A DNA stretch of 64,000 nucleotides from Thermincola carboxydiphila (GCA_016841725.1 JAENYP010000001.1:486540-550539), one strand, 5' to 3'. Shown: positions 34,611 through 43,855, counted from the first letter of the stretch. Numbers and translations are program-made. The notes: generated by a model not told the origin, from the sequence alone.

Positions 34611-36851
34611 CTAAATTTTGAACCGAGCAACCATGTTCTGCAGTTCCTGAGCCATTCTTGCCAATTGTTCACTCGAAGAAGATATTTCTTCAATGGAAGC
34701 TGTCAATTCTTCGGTAGAGGCTGAAACTTCCTCGGCGCCCGAAGCGTTTTCCTCGGAAATAGAAGCAATATTTTGCATCGAGGAATTAACTTCTTCTGCG
34801 GATGCTGACATTTCTTCAGTTGCGGCTGAGTTTTCTTCAGTGATAGCCGCCACATTATTTACTGCTTTTGACACTTCTTCACTGCCAGTCAAAATTTCGT
34901 TAATAATCTCCATAATCTTATGTACCTGCTCACCGGCGGTATTAACGCCTTGAACAATTTCTTTCAAAGATTGTCCGGCATCCTGAGCCAGTTCCACACC
35001 TGATTCTACTTCCCTGGTGCCTACCTGCATTGAGTCAACAGCTACCTTTGTGCCTCTTTGGATATTGGTGATCAATTCAGCGATTTCCTTGGTCGCTTTA
35101 CCTGACCTCTCAGCCAGTTTACGCACCTCATCTGCCACCACGGCAAATCCTTTGCCGTGTTCACCAGCACGCGCTGCTTCAATTGCAGCATTTAAGGCAA
35201 GCAAATTGGTCTGCTCTGCTATATCATCAATGACTTGGATTATTTCACCTATTTTTTGGGATTGGACCCCCAAATCCTGAATTCTCTGAGCGGTTTCAAA
35301 TACGGCATCTTTAACTTTTAACATGCCATTAACGGTTTTCTCCACCGATTTTCCGCCGTTTTCTGCCACAACCCCGTTATCTTCAGCCGCCTTTTTAACG
35401 TTCTCCATACCTTGGGCCATGGCTTCAATTCTATTTACCATATCGTTTACCAAATTAGTGGTATCAACGACATTTTTACTCTGTTCCCCAGCCCCTGCAG
35501 CTATTTGCGTAATGGACAGTGCAACCTGATCCATTATCTGAACGATATCAGTGACACTTTTTGCCTGGTCAGTAGAGCCCTTAGCCACCAGTTCAATAGT
35601 CTGCGCTACCTGCTGGGTAGCTTTGGTTGCTTCTTGTGCATTTGATGACAGCTCGCCACCGGTTGCCGCTACAGTCTGTGAAGTTTTATTGACTTCAGCC
35701 ATTATCGATTGAATTTTTGATACGAACTGGTTAAGCCAATTAGCCATTTCACCCAACTCGTCTTTGGTATTGAGTAATAACCTTGCGGTTAGGTCACCTT
35801 CTCCTTCAGCCATGTCTTTTAGCTGGGCAATGGCCATTCCCAGCGGTTTTTGGATTGAGCGGGATATTCCCAGTCCCAGTATTACCGTAAATAATATTAC
35901 TGCAAAAAAGGCCACGCTGAGCCATATCTTTAAGCTATTAGCAGTTGCCAGGGCTTCAGACTCATCGATTTCTGCAATAATACCCCATGTCATTCCCGGT
36001 ATGTCTAAAGGTTGAAATGCACTGAAAACTGATATACCCCTGTAATCTTTGATGGCGTTAACGCCGGTTTCGCCCGAAAGGATTTTTGATACAGCCTGAG
36101 TATCTATTTCCTGTTCCAAGATAGTACTATTCTCAGAAAAGCGAGAATTAGAACGCATCAATTTATCATTTCCAATTAGATATGTTTCGCCGGTTTCGCC
36201 CAAACCCGTTCTTTCCTGCATTACAGAATCAACCTTTTCGATAGAAACCTGCAAAGCCAGAACGCCAATTATCTGGTTCCCTTTTTTTATAGGAGCAGCA
36301 AGAAAACTTGCCGGTTCATTATCTGACCCAGCATAACGTTTAAAGTCTGTTAAAATGCGTTCTCCTTTTATTGCTTTCTGAAAAGCCTCTGCAAGGATGC
36401 TGTCTTTGTAGGGGCCAGATATTAAATTGGTTCCCAGGTCTTTCTCTTTGCTCACAGTGAAGACGACATTGCCGGACTTATCTATTAGAAATAGGTCATA
36501 GTAACCATATTCCTGGATATAGTTTTCAAACGTCGTCTCATAAGCAGCTGATGCTGTTTGATAACTTAGGCCTGTTAAGCTTTCTGAAGAAAAAGCAAGT
36601 TGAAAAGCTTCCAGAGCGCTGACAGTTTCACTGAAGCCTGCCAGCACCCTTGTGTCTCCTAATCGTTCTGCAAAATAAACTTCGATTTGGCCGGCTTTAA
36701 TGCTCCTTACCGCTTCAAGCTTGGTATTGGCTTCCAGTTCAAGCTGTTTTTGAACCTTTGAGGTAATAACAAGCCCCAGTACAATTAACGGAATAATACT
36801 GCCTAGCGTAATTAATAGAAGCAACCTTTGTTTAATAGTAAGATTTTTCAA
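34611..36851 (-). CDS. Methyl-accepting chemotaxis protein with extracellular Cache domain
   Basis: 746 residues. TM1 ~10-31, periplasmic-side dCache-like sensor ~35-300 ([43 protein letters not shown]), TM2 ~308-328, HAMP ~330-382, then the signalling coiled coil with the hairpin tip [43 protein letters not shown]. The C-terminal Gln/Glu-rich helices offer methylation sites. It senses a small ligand, unidentified here. TTG start at 36851 with GGGAAGTGAT upstream. Its promoter lies in the ~180 bp between the gene and the left inverted site of the recombinase island. Confidence 0.93.
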   Translation of the reverse strand: MKNLTIKQRLLLLITLGSIIPLIVLGLVITSKVQKQLELEANTKLEAVRSIKAGQIEVYFAERLGDTRVLAGFSETVSALEAFQLAFSSESLTGLSYQTASAAYETTFENYIQEYGYYDLFLIDKSGNVVFTVSKEKDLGTNLISGPYKDSILAEAFQKAIKGERILTDFKRYAGSDNEPASFLAAPIKKGNQIIGVLALQVSIEKVDSVMQERTGLGETGETYLIGNDKLMRSNSRFSENSTILEQEIDTQAVSKILSGETGVNAIKDYRGISVFSAFQPLDIPGMTWGIIAEIDESEALATANSLKIWLSVAFFAVILFTVILGLGISRSIQKPLGMAIAQLKDMAEGEGDLTARLLLNTKDELGEMANWLNQFVSKIQSIMAEVNKTSQTVAATGGELSSNAQEATKATQQVAQTIELVAKGSTDQAKSVTDIVQIMDQVALSITQIAAGAGEQSKNVVDTTNLVNDMVNRIEAMAQGMENVKKAAEDNGVVAENGGKSVEKTVNGMLKVKDAVFETAQRIQDLGVQSQKIGEIIQVIDDIAEQTNLLALNAAIEAARAGEHGKGFAVVADEVRKLAERSGKATKEIAELITNIQRGTKVAVDSMQVGTREVESGVELAQDAGQSLKEIVQGVNTAGEQVHKIMEIINEILTGSEEVSKAVNNVAAITEENSAATEEMSASAEEVNSSMQNIASISEENASGAEEVSASTEELTASIEEISSSSEQLARMAQELQNMVARFKI

Positions 36852-37031
36852 TACCTATCACTTCCCTCGTATGTTTTTTGTAAATTCCAGTCAGGTAATT
36901 GTAAACTGATGTGCAAAAAAGGCCTGCCAGAACTTAATTAAATATATATAAACAGGACATGCAACCGTCCTGGACTTAGCTTTTGCGCAATCTTTTCGAT
37001 AAATTTTGCTTTTTTGAATAAAACTTTTTTC

Positions 37032-37063
37032 TAATGTAACAAAAGATGAATAATGTTACATTA
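37032..37063 (+). repeat. Left inverted site of the recombinase island
   Basis: Arms TAATGTAAC (37032-37040) and GTTACATTA (37055-37063) are a perfect 9-bp inverted repeat around a 14-bp spacer AAAAGATGAATAAT. The segment 37036-37063 recurs exactly, inverted, at 37921-37948. Confidence 0.85.
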
Positions 37064-37116
37064 GACAAAATTCTCAACCTTAAATACACCAAGGTTTTTG
37101 TCTCTTTATGGCACCA

Positions 37117-37145
37117 TTGTCTTTATTTGTATTGTTTTATAGAAT
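37117..37145 (+). promoter_or_regulatory. Likely sigma-A promoter of the recombinase gene
   Basis: TTGTCT (37117-37122), 17-bp spacer, TAGAAT (37140-37145). Predicted start ~37152. The arm-like sequence TTACATTA at 37161-37168 lies between the start point and the ribosome binding site and could allow autoregulation by the recombinase. Confidence 0.55.
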
Positions 37146-37184
37146 ATAAAGTGAAAAATATTACATTAAATGGAGGTAGTGATA

Positions 37185-37751
37185 GTGACAGTTGAACCAA
37201 TCCGAGACACAAAAAAAATTAAGGCAGTTATTAATTACCTTAAGAAACGTACCATGAGAGATTATTTGCTTTTTTTGGTTGGGGTTAATACAGGTTTGCG
37301 AATTAGTGATATCATCATCTTAAAATACAGTGATATTTTTGATGAAAAAGGTACTTTTAAGCAATACCTGGTGATCCGAGAGCGAAAAACACTTAAAGAG
37401 AAAAAAATTAAACTAAATGATTCCCTGAAAAAGGCCTTAAAATCATATATTAGTCTGCATCCGGAACTGCAAAAAAAAGAATATATATTTGCCAGTAAAA
37501 AAGGTGGATATATCACTCGGATACAAGCTTATAGAATATTAAAAGAGGCTGCCAATAAATTGCAAATTGAAAATTTCGGAACCCATTCAATGCGTAAAAC
37601 ATGGGGTTATCATACCTATAAAGCATCAAAATTTAACATTGGTCTGATTATGGATATATTTAACCACTCTTCCCCAAGAGTAACATTAAGGTATATAGGT
37701 ATCAGTCAGGATCAAAAAGACGAATTATTTTCCATTGTCCAATTTGGCTAA
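37185..37751 (+). CDS. Minimal tyrosine recombinase/integrase (catalytic domain only)
   Basis: About 188 residues. All six catalytic positions of the family can be placed: Arg in TGLRISD, Lys in the RERKTLKEKK beta-hairpin, HxxR in THSMRKTWG, His in FNHSSP, and Tyr in RYIGIS. There is no N-terminal SAM-like arm-binding domain, so its size is that of FimB/FimE-type invertases (~200) rather than of phage integrases (~350-400). GTG at 37185 is chosen for GGAGG ten bases upstream; an ATG at 37170 is the alternative but precedes that site. It lies between two inverted 32-bp sites, which are the obvious candidate substrates. Codon use is AT-rich, unlike the neighbours, indicating transfer. Confidence 0.85.
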   Translation: MTVEPIRDTKKIKAVINYLKKRTMRDYLLFLVGVNTGLRISDIIILKYSDIFDEKGTFKQYLVIRERKTLKEKKIKLNDSLKKALKSYISLHPELQKKEYIFASKKGGYITRIQAYRILKEAANKLQIENFGTHSMRKTWGYHTYKASKFNIGLIMDIFNHSSPRVTLRYIGISQDQKDELFSIVQFG

Positions 37752-37920
37752 ATGAATACCCAACAAATATATACCAGTATACTTACAAAGTTGTTATCTA
37801 AAACCAAACTATGGAAATTAAGGCATTGATGTCAAAAAAACAAACAAAATGTAGAAATATGTTATTAAATAGCAGGAATTAGTTGTTTTATATCGTATTA
37901 ATATTTATAGAAATTATTTT

Positions 37921-37952
37921 TAATGTAACATTATTCATCTTTTGTTACCTAA
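37921..37952 (-). repeat. Right inverted site of the recombinase island
   Basis: TAATGTAAC, then the 14-bp spacer ATTATTCATCTTTT (exact reverse complement of the left spacer), then GTTACCTAA, whose arm differs from the left site at two bases. Identity to the left site is 28 bp (37921-37948). Confidence 0.85.
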
Positions 37953-38001
37953 AAACAAACGCAAGCAGTAAATAACCGACAAATCAAGTTCCTGACCAAA
38001 T

Positions 38002-38040
38002 AAAAAAGAACCCATATTTACGTTGGGTTCATTTTTATTT
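38002..38040. terminator. Bidirectional terminator between the recombinase island and the DUF457 gene
   Basis: GAACCCA (38008-38014) and TGGGTTC (38024-38030) form the stem. T-rich runs follow on both strands (ATTTTTATTT on plus, TTTTTTATTT on minus). It would serve both the plus-strand recombinase and the minus-strand gene ending at 38103. Confidence 0.75.
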
Positions 38041-38102
38041 ATAGAATAACCAATTAAAAATTTTTTATGTGACAATCAAAATATTTAAAAAATGCAGTCC
38101 TT

Positions 38103-39086
38103 CTATGAAGCTTCCTCCTGAAGGAAATCTTCAATTTTTCTCCTGCGGCGGCGCACCGGTTTCTTCACCTGCAGCTTTTCACCGGTAACTGTGCCACATT
38201 CACTCAGGTAAACAGTGACACCGTGCACCCCGCCCAGGTTAAGCAGTTGGGCATCACACCATTCCACCCTGTACCCGCCATCAATCCTATTAAAGTTGTA
38301 AAAGGGAAACCGCGCTCTTTTCAGGAAAATATCCACCAGTTCCGAATCACACGACTGCTTGATACACCTGTGATATGAGGCGGAAACAAACTCCCGGGCA
38401 GCCAGAATCTCTTCTTTTCTGGTATCGACACTCACATAAAGGTACTGGCTCCTGGCCTTATAAATAACATCCCACTTAAAAGGGCTGATGGCAGAAGGCA
38501 GCACATAGACCTCGGCATCCTTGAACCGGGGACCCATTTCCCCTGCAGCCATTCTCCGGGCCCTGCGCTTTTGAAATACCCGGAGCAGCAGATAAGAAGC
38601 AATCAGTGCAAAGCCTAGCATAAAAAACATCTTTTCATGGCCCGGAAAATGGTATGCCAGGTATACACTGCCAACCATCGAGGTTATCATCACCGGGTCA
38701 AAGAACCAAATCAGGTCAAAACCATACTTCTTGGATGAAAACGGGTAAAAAAGCGGCAGCCCCCACGGTGTAAACGAGTCCATTACCAGGTGCCCCGCCA
38801 GTCCCGCGCCAACCATGATGAAAATGGCAGCAAAACTGTCCAGCGGAGTAAAAAAGTAAATTCCTCCTGAAATCAGCGCCCATAGTACGGCTGCGCCAAG
38901 CAGGGAATGAGTTATTTCACGGTGATATTTATAAAATGTCTTTGGTCCCTTCAGGCCTGCCACAATATCCAGGTCTGGGGCAATATTGGCAATCATCATG
39001 GTCACTGTACCGGCAAGACCGAATTTTTGGTTAAGCCCGAGCCCGGCCATCATTGTACCCATCAAGCCATGAGAAATCAAATCCAC
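38103..39086 (-). CDS. YdjM/DUF457-family membrane-bound metal-dependent hydrolase
   Basis: 327 residues. The N-terminal half is polytopic with the family metal motifs: SHGLMG at the start, PDLDIVAG at ~38 and REITHSLLGA at ~56, then HLVMDSFTPWGLPLFYPF at ~100. This is the LexA-regulated, membrane-bound metal-dependent hydrolase family (YdjM), whose substrate is not known. The ~150-residue soluble C-terminal part is extra and ends in a very basic KKPVRRRRRK segment. GTG start with AAGGATG upstream. Monocistronic. Confidence 0.82.
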   Translation of the reverse strand: MDLISHGLMGTMMAGLGLNQKFGLAGTVTMMIANIAPDLDIVAGLKGPKTFYKYHREITHSLLGAAVLWALISGGIYFFTPLDSFAAIFIMVGAGLAGHLVMDSFTPWGLPLFYPFSSKKYGFDLIWFFDPVMITSMVGSVYLAYHFPGHEKMFFMLGFALIASYLLLRVFQKRRARRMAAGEMGPRFKDAEVYVLPSAISPFKWDVIYKARSQYLYVSVDTRKEEILAAREFVSASYHRCIKQSCDSELVDIFLKRARFPFYNFNRIDGGYRVEWCDAQLLNLGGVHGVTVYLSECGTVTGEKLQVKKPVRRRRRKIEDFLQEEAS

Positions 39087-39198
39087 TAAAAATCATCCTT
39101 TCATTAACCTTGGGGTTCGGTTTCTGACCAGCAAAAAAACCAGAAAACCCAATAAATAGTATATCACATTAAACCCCTTTTAGCACCATCAACAAGAA

Positions 39199-40002
39199 TT
39201 AAATCTGATAGTAATTTTTGTTTCTTCCCGTAAAAGTAACCACCTTACTATAACCGGTACTCTTTAAAACTGCAACAGCTTCCCTGAAGCCCATTCCCAC
39301 TTGCTGCGGCAGATGGGCATCAGAACCCAGAGTAACAGGTATCCTGTATTTGCAGCAAAGCTTCAGAAAGTCGATATGGGGATAAATTTCCCCGGCCGGT
39401 ACTCTCAATCCGGCGGTATTTATTTCCACACATACCCCGGCAGCAGCTATTTCCTGCACTGTATCCTCATAGATTCCTAAAATATCTTTATCGGGCCGGA
39501 ACCCAAATTTCTTTATCAGGTCAGGATGGGCTATACTGTCAAAAATACCACTGGCCGCCGCTTTCTTTACAGCGGCAAAATACACCCGGTACAGCTCATA
39601 CAGGTCCCACTTGTCATATTCCTCCCTGTGCCTGGGATTATCAAAACCCCAGCTATCGAGATAGTGTATTGATCCCAATATATAATCAAAATCATGCCTT
39701 TTCAGCACTGCCATCAGTTCTTTTTCCATACCGGGCACGAAATCCGCTTCAATGCCAAGCTTTATGGGAAAAGGATAATACTTTTCCTGCATTTCCCGGA
39801 CCCGCCTCACATAAGCATCCAGTTCCTCTTCCTTCATGGCAATGGAAGAGTCCCTCTCCCCGGCAGGCAGAAAATACATGGGGATATGGTCGGCAAAGCC
39901 TATTTCCTTAAGTCCCTTCTGCTGAGCGGCGGCAACATACTCCTCCATTTCACCTGAGGCATGGCCGCACATTTTTGTATGGATATGATAATCAACCGGC
40001 AT
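39199..40002 (-). CDS. PHP-domain histidinol-phosphatase family hydrolase
   Basis: 267 residues. PHP metal motifs: DYHIHTKMCGHA at the N terminus, EIGFADHIP at ~35, GIEADFVPG, LGSIHYLDSWGF, HPDLIKKFG, and SDAHLPQQVG near the C terminus. This matches the HisJ/HisK histidinol-phosphate phosphatase group. The enzyme removes phosphate from L-histidinol phosphate, but no other his gene is nearby and the family has other phosphoesterase members, so the substrate is inferred. ATG at 40002 with GGGAGGG upstream; 5 bp after the ViaA-like gene, so it may be co-transcribed with it. Confidence 0.85.
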   Translation of the reverse strand: MPVDYHIHTKMCGHASGEMEEYVAAAQQKGLKEIGFADHIPMYFLPAGERDSSIAMKEEELDAYVRRVREMQEKYYPFPIKLGIEADFVPGMEKELMAVLKRHDFDYILGSIHYLDSWGFDNPRHREEYDKWDLYELYRVYFAAVKKAAASGIFDSIAHPDLIKKFGFRPDKDILGIYEDTVQEIAAAGVCVEINTAGLRVPAGEIYPHIDFLKLCCKYRIPVTLGSDAHLPQQVGMGFREAVAVLKSTGYSKVVTFTGRNKNYYQI

Positions 40003-40007
40003 CAGAT

Positions 40008-41525
40008 CTACCCTCCCTGCATCTGGCCGAACAATTCCCCGGCAACATCGATGCCTTTTAGGTCCTTGCTAACCAATAGTTCATCACAAAAATTCTCAAC
40101 AGGAGACTTGGAAACATTCCCATAGTTCACCATAACAACTACCGTCCTGAACCGCCGGGCCTTTTTGGCAGCTGCAAACCCGGCCAGGAACTCCCTGCTG
40201 ACACTGCATACCCCGTCAGTAATAAAGACAATATCCGCCCCGGGGTATTTATCCTTTTCCAGGTAACGGAGCGCCTCATTAAGCGGTTTTTCAAAATCGG
40301 TCCCTGCCGAACAAAGAAAATGTTCCCCTATTTCCACAAGCTGTTCCGGTGTGCAGCGCCCTCGTGGGATATCAAAAACCCTAAGGTCATCATCAGGACC
40401 GCCAAACATAATGACCACAAAATCCCTCTTCTGAGAAACCGCAATTTCCATCAGGGCAATGGCAATAGCCTTGCTGGTTTCCTCCTTAGGACCCTGCATG
40501 GAACCCGAATTATCCAGGCAGATTATCATGCTGCCCCTTCCCCGGGGACGTTTTGCCTTCAGGTCATAAAGGCAGAGGGTTTCATCAGCATACTTCTTCC
40601 TGAAGAGGTTTTTTTTAAATGGGTCAAAATAGTCCAGCCACTCCTCAGGAATAACCATGGAAAGGTCATTACCATAATCTATGCCCCTCACCTCAGAAAT
40701 ATCCTCCAGCCCTGAGCGCCCGATCCGCTGCTCCCTGACCTCTCTGAGGCGGCCAACCCTGTCAGCAAGCCTTTTTAGCTTGGGAGAATTATAATACGTC
40801 TCTACCAGCTTCAGGTGATTACCCAAATCACCCCTGGTCCAAACCCCTTTATTGTCACCCAGGCCTTCATTTCCCGTCTCAAACCGGGCTCTCTTTTCAC
40901 CCTTTGTATCACTGTTCCCCGAGACGGCAGTGCGTTTGCTGCCCGAGGTATTCCAGAGCATACTGAGCCTCGCTGCCAGGTTCCTGAGCTTTTTTTGGTT
41001 TTCTTCCGACTTGTCCTGCCACTCCCGGGCAGTGTTCTCATATACCAGCCTGATATCTTCCCTGGTGTACTCCTCTGCAATCCGGGCTATTTTGGAAGAT
41101 ACCTCCCTGTTTAAAAGGGCCTCCTCAAGTTCCTCTTCACTGACAAAAATCTCGTTGGCTGTATCCGCTATTTCCGGGGGCAACCCGGCAAGGACCAATT
41201 CTGCAAAATACATGGCTGTAATCCCTGAAGCCGGTAGGTTACCCCTGGTAAAAGCCCTGGCATTTTTGAATTCCCGGCTTTTCATAAGCTGCTCCAGTAC
41301 CAGGCGGTTCAACCTCGCCCCTGTGGAAATTTCATTGATGGAATGCAGCCTCGGGGAATCCTGGTAGAGAGCATAAAAAATATCCTCAACAAGAAAAGGG
41401 AACAGGCTGACAGACCGTTCCCCACTAGCCAGCAGTCTTCCCAATTCCCCGGAGTGCCGCCCCAGCCATTCATAAATCCCTTTGACAGATGTATTTATAA
41501 CAACAGCATTTCTTGTTAAAGCCAT
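40008..41525 (-). CDS. VWA-domain protein, ViaA/CoxE-like partner of the MoxR ATPase
   Basis: 505 residues. A helical N-terminal ~300 residues, then a von Willebrand A domain with a full MIDAS motif (CLDNSGSMQG, DxSxS type; later FITDGVCSVS). The pattern and pairing match ViaA-type partners of RavA/MoxR AAA+ ATPases, which help metal-centre assembly or protein remodelling. ATG with GTAGGTGAT upstream. 8 bp downstream of the MoxR-like gene, so the two form an operon. The actual client is not visible from context. Confidence 0.85.
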   Translation of the reverse strand: MALTRNAVVINTSVKGIYEWLGRHSGELGRLLASGERSVSLFPFLVEDIFYALYQDSPRLHSINEISTGARLNRLVLEQLMKSREFKNARAFTRGNLPASGITAMYFAELVLAGLPPEIADTANEIFVSEEELEEALLNREVSSKIARIAEEYTREDIRLVYENTAREWQDKSEENQKKLRNLAARLSMLWNTSGSKRTAVSGNSDTKGEKRARFETGNEGLGDNKGVWTRGDLGNHLKLVETYYNSPKLKRLADRVGRLREVREQRIGRSGLEDISEVRGIDYGNDLSMVIPEEWLDYFDPFKKNLFRKKYADETLCLYDLKAKRPRGRGSMIICLDNSGSMQGPKEETSKAIAIALMEIAVSQKRDFVVIMFGGPDDDLRVFDIPRGRCTPEQLVEIGEHFLCSAGTDFEKPLNEALRYLEKDKYPGADIVFITDGVCSVSREFLAGFAAAKKARRFRTVVVMVNYGNVSKSPVENFCDELLVSKDLKGIDVAGELFGQMQGG

Positions 41526-41533
41526 AATATCAC

Positions 41534-42661
41534 CTACACCATCTCGGCATCCATGTCAAGACATGCCCTGATAATCTCCGCATGTATCTCCTCGACCCCG
41601 GCGGCGGCATCCCGCAGAACAGACCCGGGGATACCGGCAAGCTCCGTGAGTTCTCTCAGCCGGTCTGTAATTTCAGCCAGCCGGGTATTCATTTCTCCGC
41701 CAAGGATCTGTCTCCGGGCCCGGTCATCCAGCGACCTGAACCGGTCCCTGATCTGCCGGGCTTCTGTTAACAGTTCTGCAGCCTGGGATTCAACAGTCAT
41801 TTTCACTGTAAACAGGACCTCGCGGAACACCTTTTTATCCTCAGGCTGAATCCAGAATATATCCCCCAGGACCCCGAGGTCGTCCAATTCAACTCCACTG
41901 CGCCCATACAACCAGGCATGTGCCTGCAGAACCTTGCGGCTCTCACGGAACCGCCTGTCTGAGACAGCCACACCGGCCTCTCTCAGCTTAATCACCAGAC
42001 TGATGACCTTATTGACAATGTCTTCGGAAACCTCAACCTCCCTGACCGCGGACTGCCATTGTCTCAATTCCCCGAGGGTGTACCGGGTAAATTGTCCGGT
42101 ATCGGGCAAGGTAAAAAGCCTGCGCAGGTTTTCTATATCCCTGATATAATCGAGTTCAAAACGGAACAGGAACCTATCATAAAAAGCCTGCAGTTCGTCG
42201 CCCGTCTCTGACGGTAGTTGATTGGTAGCCCCTACCATCATTATCAGGGGCACCTCAACTACGTCTGTCCCGTTATGATAGCGCCTCTCATTAAGGATGG
42301 TGAGAATTGTATTTGCACAACTGCTGTTGGAATTAAAAATTTCATCCAGAAAAACAAAATGAGAGTCAGCTATTTTGCCGGTCAGCACCCGTTTATATTC
42401 ATCGTTTTCCAGACCCCTCAGGGAAACAGACCCGATAATTTCATCAGGTTTGGTAAATTTTGTCATCAGGTAGGAAAAATGCCTGCCTCCATCAAGCCGC
42501 CCGCCAAATTCATTGACAAGCATACTCTTGGCAGTCCCCGGCGGTCCGATAAACAACACATGCTGACCGGTCAGCATACCCATGAACAAACCGTCAATCA
42601 ACCCGGCCCTTTCAAGTACGGTCTGTGATAGCTCGTCCCTTATCTGTGCAATCTTGTGCAA
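41534..42661 (-). CDS. MoxR-family AAA+ ATPase (RavA-like)
   Basis: 375 residues. Walker A GPPGTAKSML at ~37-46, Walker B HFVFLDEIFNSNSS at ~102, sensor 1 MVGATNQLPS at ~143 and the lid domain at ~200-270; the C-terminal ~80 residues are helical (LARA-like region). MoxR ATPases act with VWA proteins, as seen immediately downstream. TTG start with AAAGGAG upstream. RavA-ViaA has been tied to respiratory complex and Fe-S protein maturation in E. coli; the role here is inferred only by family. Confidence 0.88.
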   Translation of the reverse strand: MHKIAQIRDELSQTVLERAGLIDGLFMGMLTGQHVLFIGPPGTAKSMLVNEFGGRLDGGRHFSYLMTKFTKPDEIIGSVSLRGLENDEYKRVLTGKIADSHFVFLDEIFNSNSSCANTILTILNERRYHNGTDVVEVPLIMMVGATNQLPSETGDELQAFYDRFLFRFELDYIRDIENLRRLFTLPDTGQFTRYTLGELRQWQSAVREVEVSEDIVNKVISLVIKLREAGVAVSDRRFRESRKVLQAHAWLYGRSGVELDDLGVLGDIFWIQPEDKKVFREVLFTVKMTVESQAAELLTEARQIRDRFRSLDDRARRQILGGEMNTRLAEITDRLRELTELAGIPGSVLRDAAAGVEEIHAEIIRACLDMDAEMV

Positions 42662-42779
42662 AACGTGCCCGCTCCTTTTTGTAAAGTACTACGGGCCGGG
42701 GGCAGGGTTTTTGATTAACAACCTGACGCCACAGCCGGCCTTAAAACCAGGATATTGTTTATTATATCATATTACTCCA

Positions 42780-43358
42780 TTATTCAACACTTTTAATCGT
42801 CAGACTTTCCACCATTTCATCAATCAGCCTGGTATACTGTTCTTGCTGGGTTTCCGGGTAAAAAAAGCTGAATCTGTATACCTTTTCCCCCTTCTGGAAG
42901 AAGTATTCCGTGGCATTCAGACGCGCTTCTCCGCTACCCCGGCTGTAACTGAGCACAAAACCCTGTTTGCTGCCTTTCATTTCCTGCCTGAAATTCAGCG
43001 AATCATAACCCGGATCCATACTCTTCTGTGATTCCAGTACGTATTCCGGGACAGGGCAGGAAAGCTTCATTACCTGTGCGAAGCCGTGGGCTTTCTTGTC
43101 TGGGCTAACAAAAGTCACATTTTCAAGTATCTCGCCGCCGGAATAATCCTTTTCTGTCCTGAGGACCCAGTCCTGGGGATAATCAAACCTTAGCCCCTCA
43201 GCCTCAGAGCTGTAAGTCAGCATTTTGGCCGCATTCCCCGCAACATCAGCTGCCGGGAGGTAATAACTTGCTGCCAGGAGCGGGCACATCACCCCCAAAA
43301 CCATAACCACTGTCCAAATCAGTTTTCTTTTCCCCAGAATAATCAGCGCTCTCTTCAC
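42780..43358 (-). CDS. Membrane-anchored PsbP/DUF1795-like lipid-associated protein
   Basis: About 192 residues. One N-terminal TM/signal segment (~15-35), then a ~140-residue beta-rich domain with SSEAEGLRFDYPQDWVLRTE and ENVTFVSPDKKAHGFAQVMK. This pattern (Y-x-x-P-x-x-W) is typical of PsbP-like/DUF1795 exported proteins of unknown role. GTG at 43358 chosen for GGAGGT 7 bases upstream. That ribosome binding site is part of a hairpin (43364-43390). Not further assignable. Confidence 0.65.
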   Translation of the reverse strand: MKRALIILGKRKLIWTVVMVLGVMCPLLAASYYLPAADVAGNAAKMLTYSSEAEGLRFDYPQDWVLRTEKDYSGGEILENVTFVSPDKKAHGFAQVMKLSCPVPEYVLESQKSMDPGYDSLNFRQEMKGSKQGFVLSYSRGSGEARLNATEYFFQKGEKVYRFSFFYPETQQEQYTRLIDEMVESLTIKSVE

Positions 43359-43390
43359 AAAAACCACCTCCGGTAATATATATGAGGTGG
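43356..43390 (-). terminator. Hairpin overlapping the ribosome binding site of the PsbP-like gene
   Basis: CCACCTC (43384-43390 on the minus strand) pairs with GAGGTGG (43364-43370), followed by five T. It looks like a terminator for the upstream gene (stop at 43404), but the right arm is also the Shine-Dalgarno of the next gene, so it can also block translation. Confidence 0.55.
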
Positions 43391-43403
43391 CAGGCAGTTT
43401 AGA

Positions 43404-43784
43404 CTACCTCTTTTTTCTCAGTGCCAGTGGTGGTTGCAGAACCTCACTCATAATAATCCCATTGACCACATCCCGAAAATCAATAGCCGCCGGCCGGTCT
43501 TCAGGCTGGTCAATTGCCTGAGGTATGCCTTCCCGGCGCTGGTCTGCTGCCCGTGACCCGCCTTCCCTATACGGTTGGCCGCGTTCTAAACCCTTGTTCG
43601 CAGCAGCGCCTTTGGGCCGGCCGGCCTCCGCTCCCGCTCCATTAATCTCCTGCTCATCAGTATCCTGTTGGGTTCCCGGCAGCTGCCATCCACCGGGGAA
43701 ATCCTCCATCATCTCAGGCAGTTTTTTCCCCAGGATCCTGAACAGGAAATATCCGATAAAAATAATTATCCAGAATAAATCCAA
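43404..43784 (-). CDS. Small single-TM protein of unknown function
   Basis: 126 residues. One TM at the very N terminus (DLFWIIIFIGYFLFRIL), then a low-complexity, charged, Gly/Gln/Arg-rich linker (~40-95) and a short conserved-looking C terminus (IDFRDVVNGIIMSEVLQPPLALRKKR). I do not recognise a family. TTG start with GGGAGGG upstream. It lies 72 bp downstream of floA in the same direction, so it may belong to the NfeD-FloA operon. Confidence 0.6.
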   Translation of the reverse strand: MDLFWIIIFIGYFLFRILGKKLPEMMEDFPGGWQLPGTQQDTDEQEINGAGAEAGRPKGAAANKGLERGQPYREGGSRAADQRREGIPQAIDQPEDRPAAIDFRDVVNGIIMSEVLQPPLALRKKR

Positions 43785-43855
43785 TATAAACCCTCCCGGT
43801 ACAACTATTGCCGGAAACCTTCCCGGTTCAGTTGTGCTAAATCACTAATTACGTG

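Larger units (their letters stand above)
37032..37952. mobile_element. AT-rich island: lone tyrosine recombinase between inverted recombination-like sites
   Basis: A ~920-bp unit bounded by 32-bp sites in opposite orientation (37032-37063 and 37921-37952) that are identical over 28 bp. It contains one gene, a short tyrosine recombinase with its own promoter. It is strikingly AT-rich compared with its neighbours. No transposase, cargo, att duplication or phage gene is seen. It could be a self-inverting switch or a minimal mobile element. Confidence 0.6.

Noticed and set aside
37032-37952. Prophage or integrative conjugative element remnant
   Set aside because: No phage, relaxase, replication or att-tRNA sequence is present; only a short recombinase with inverted flanking sites.
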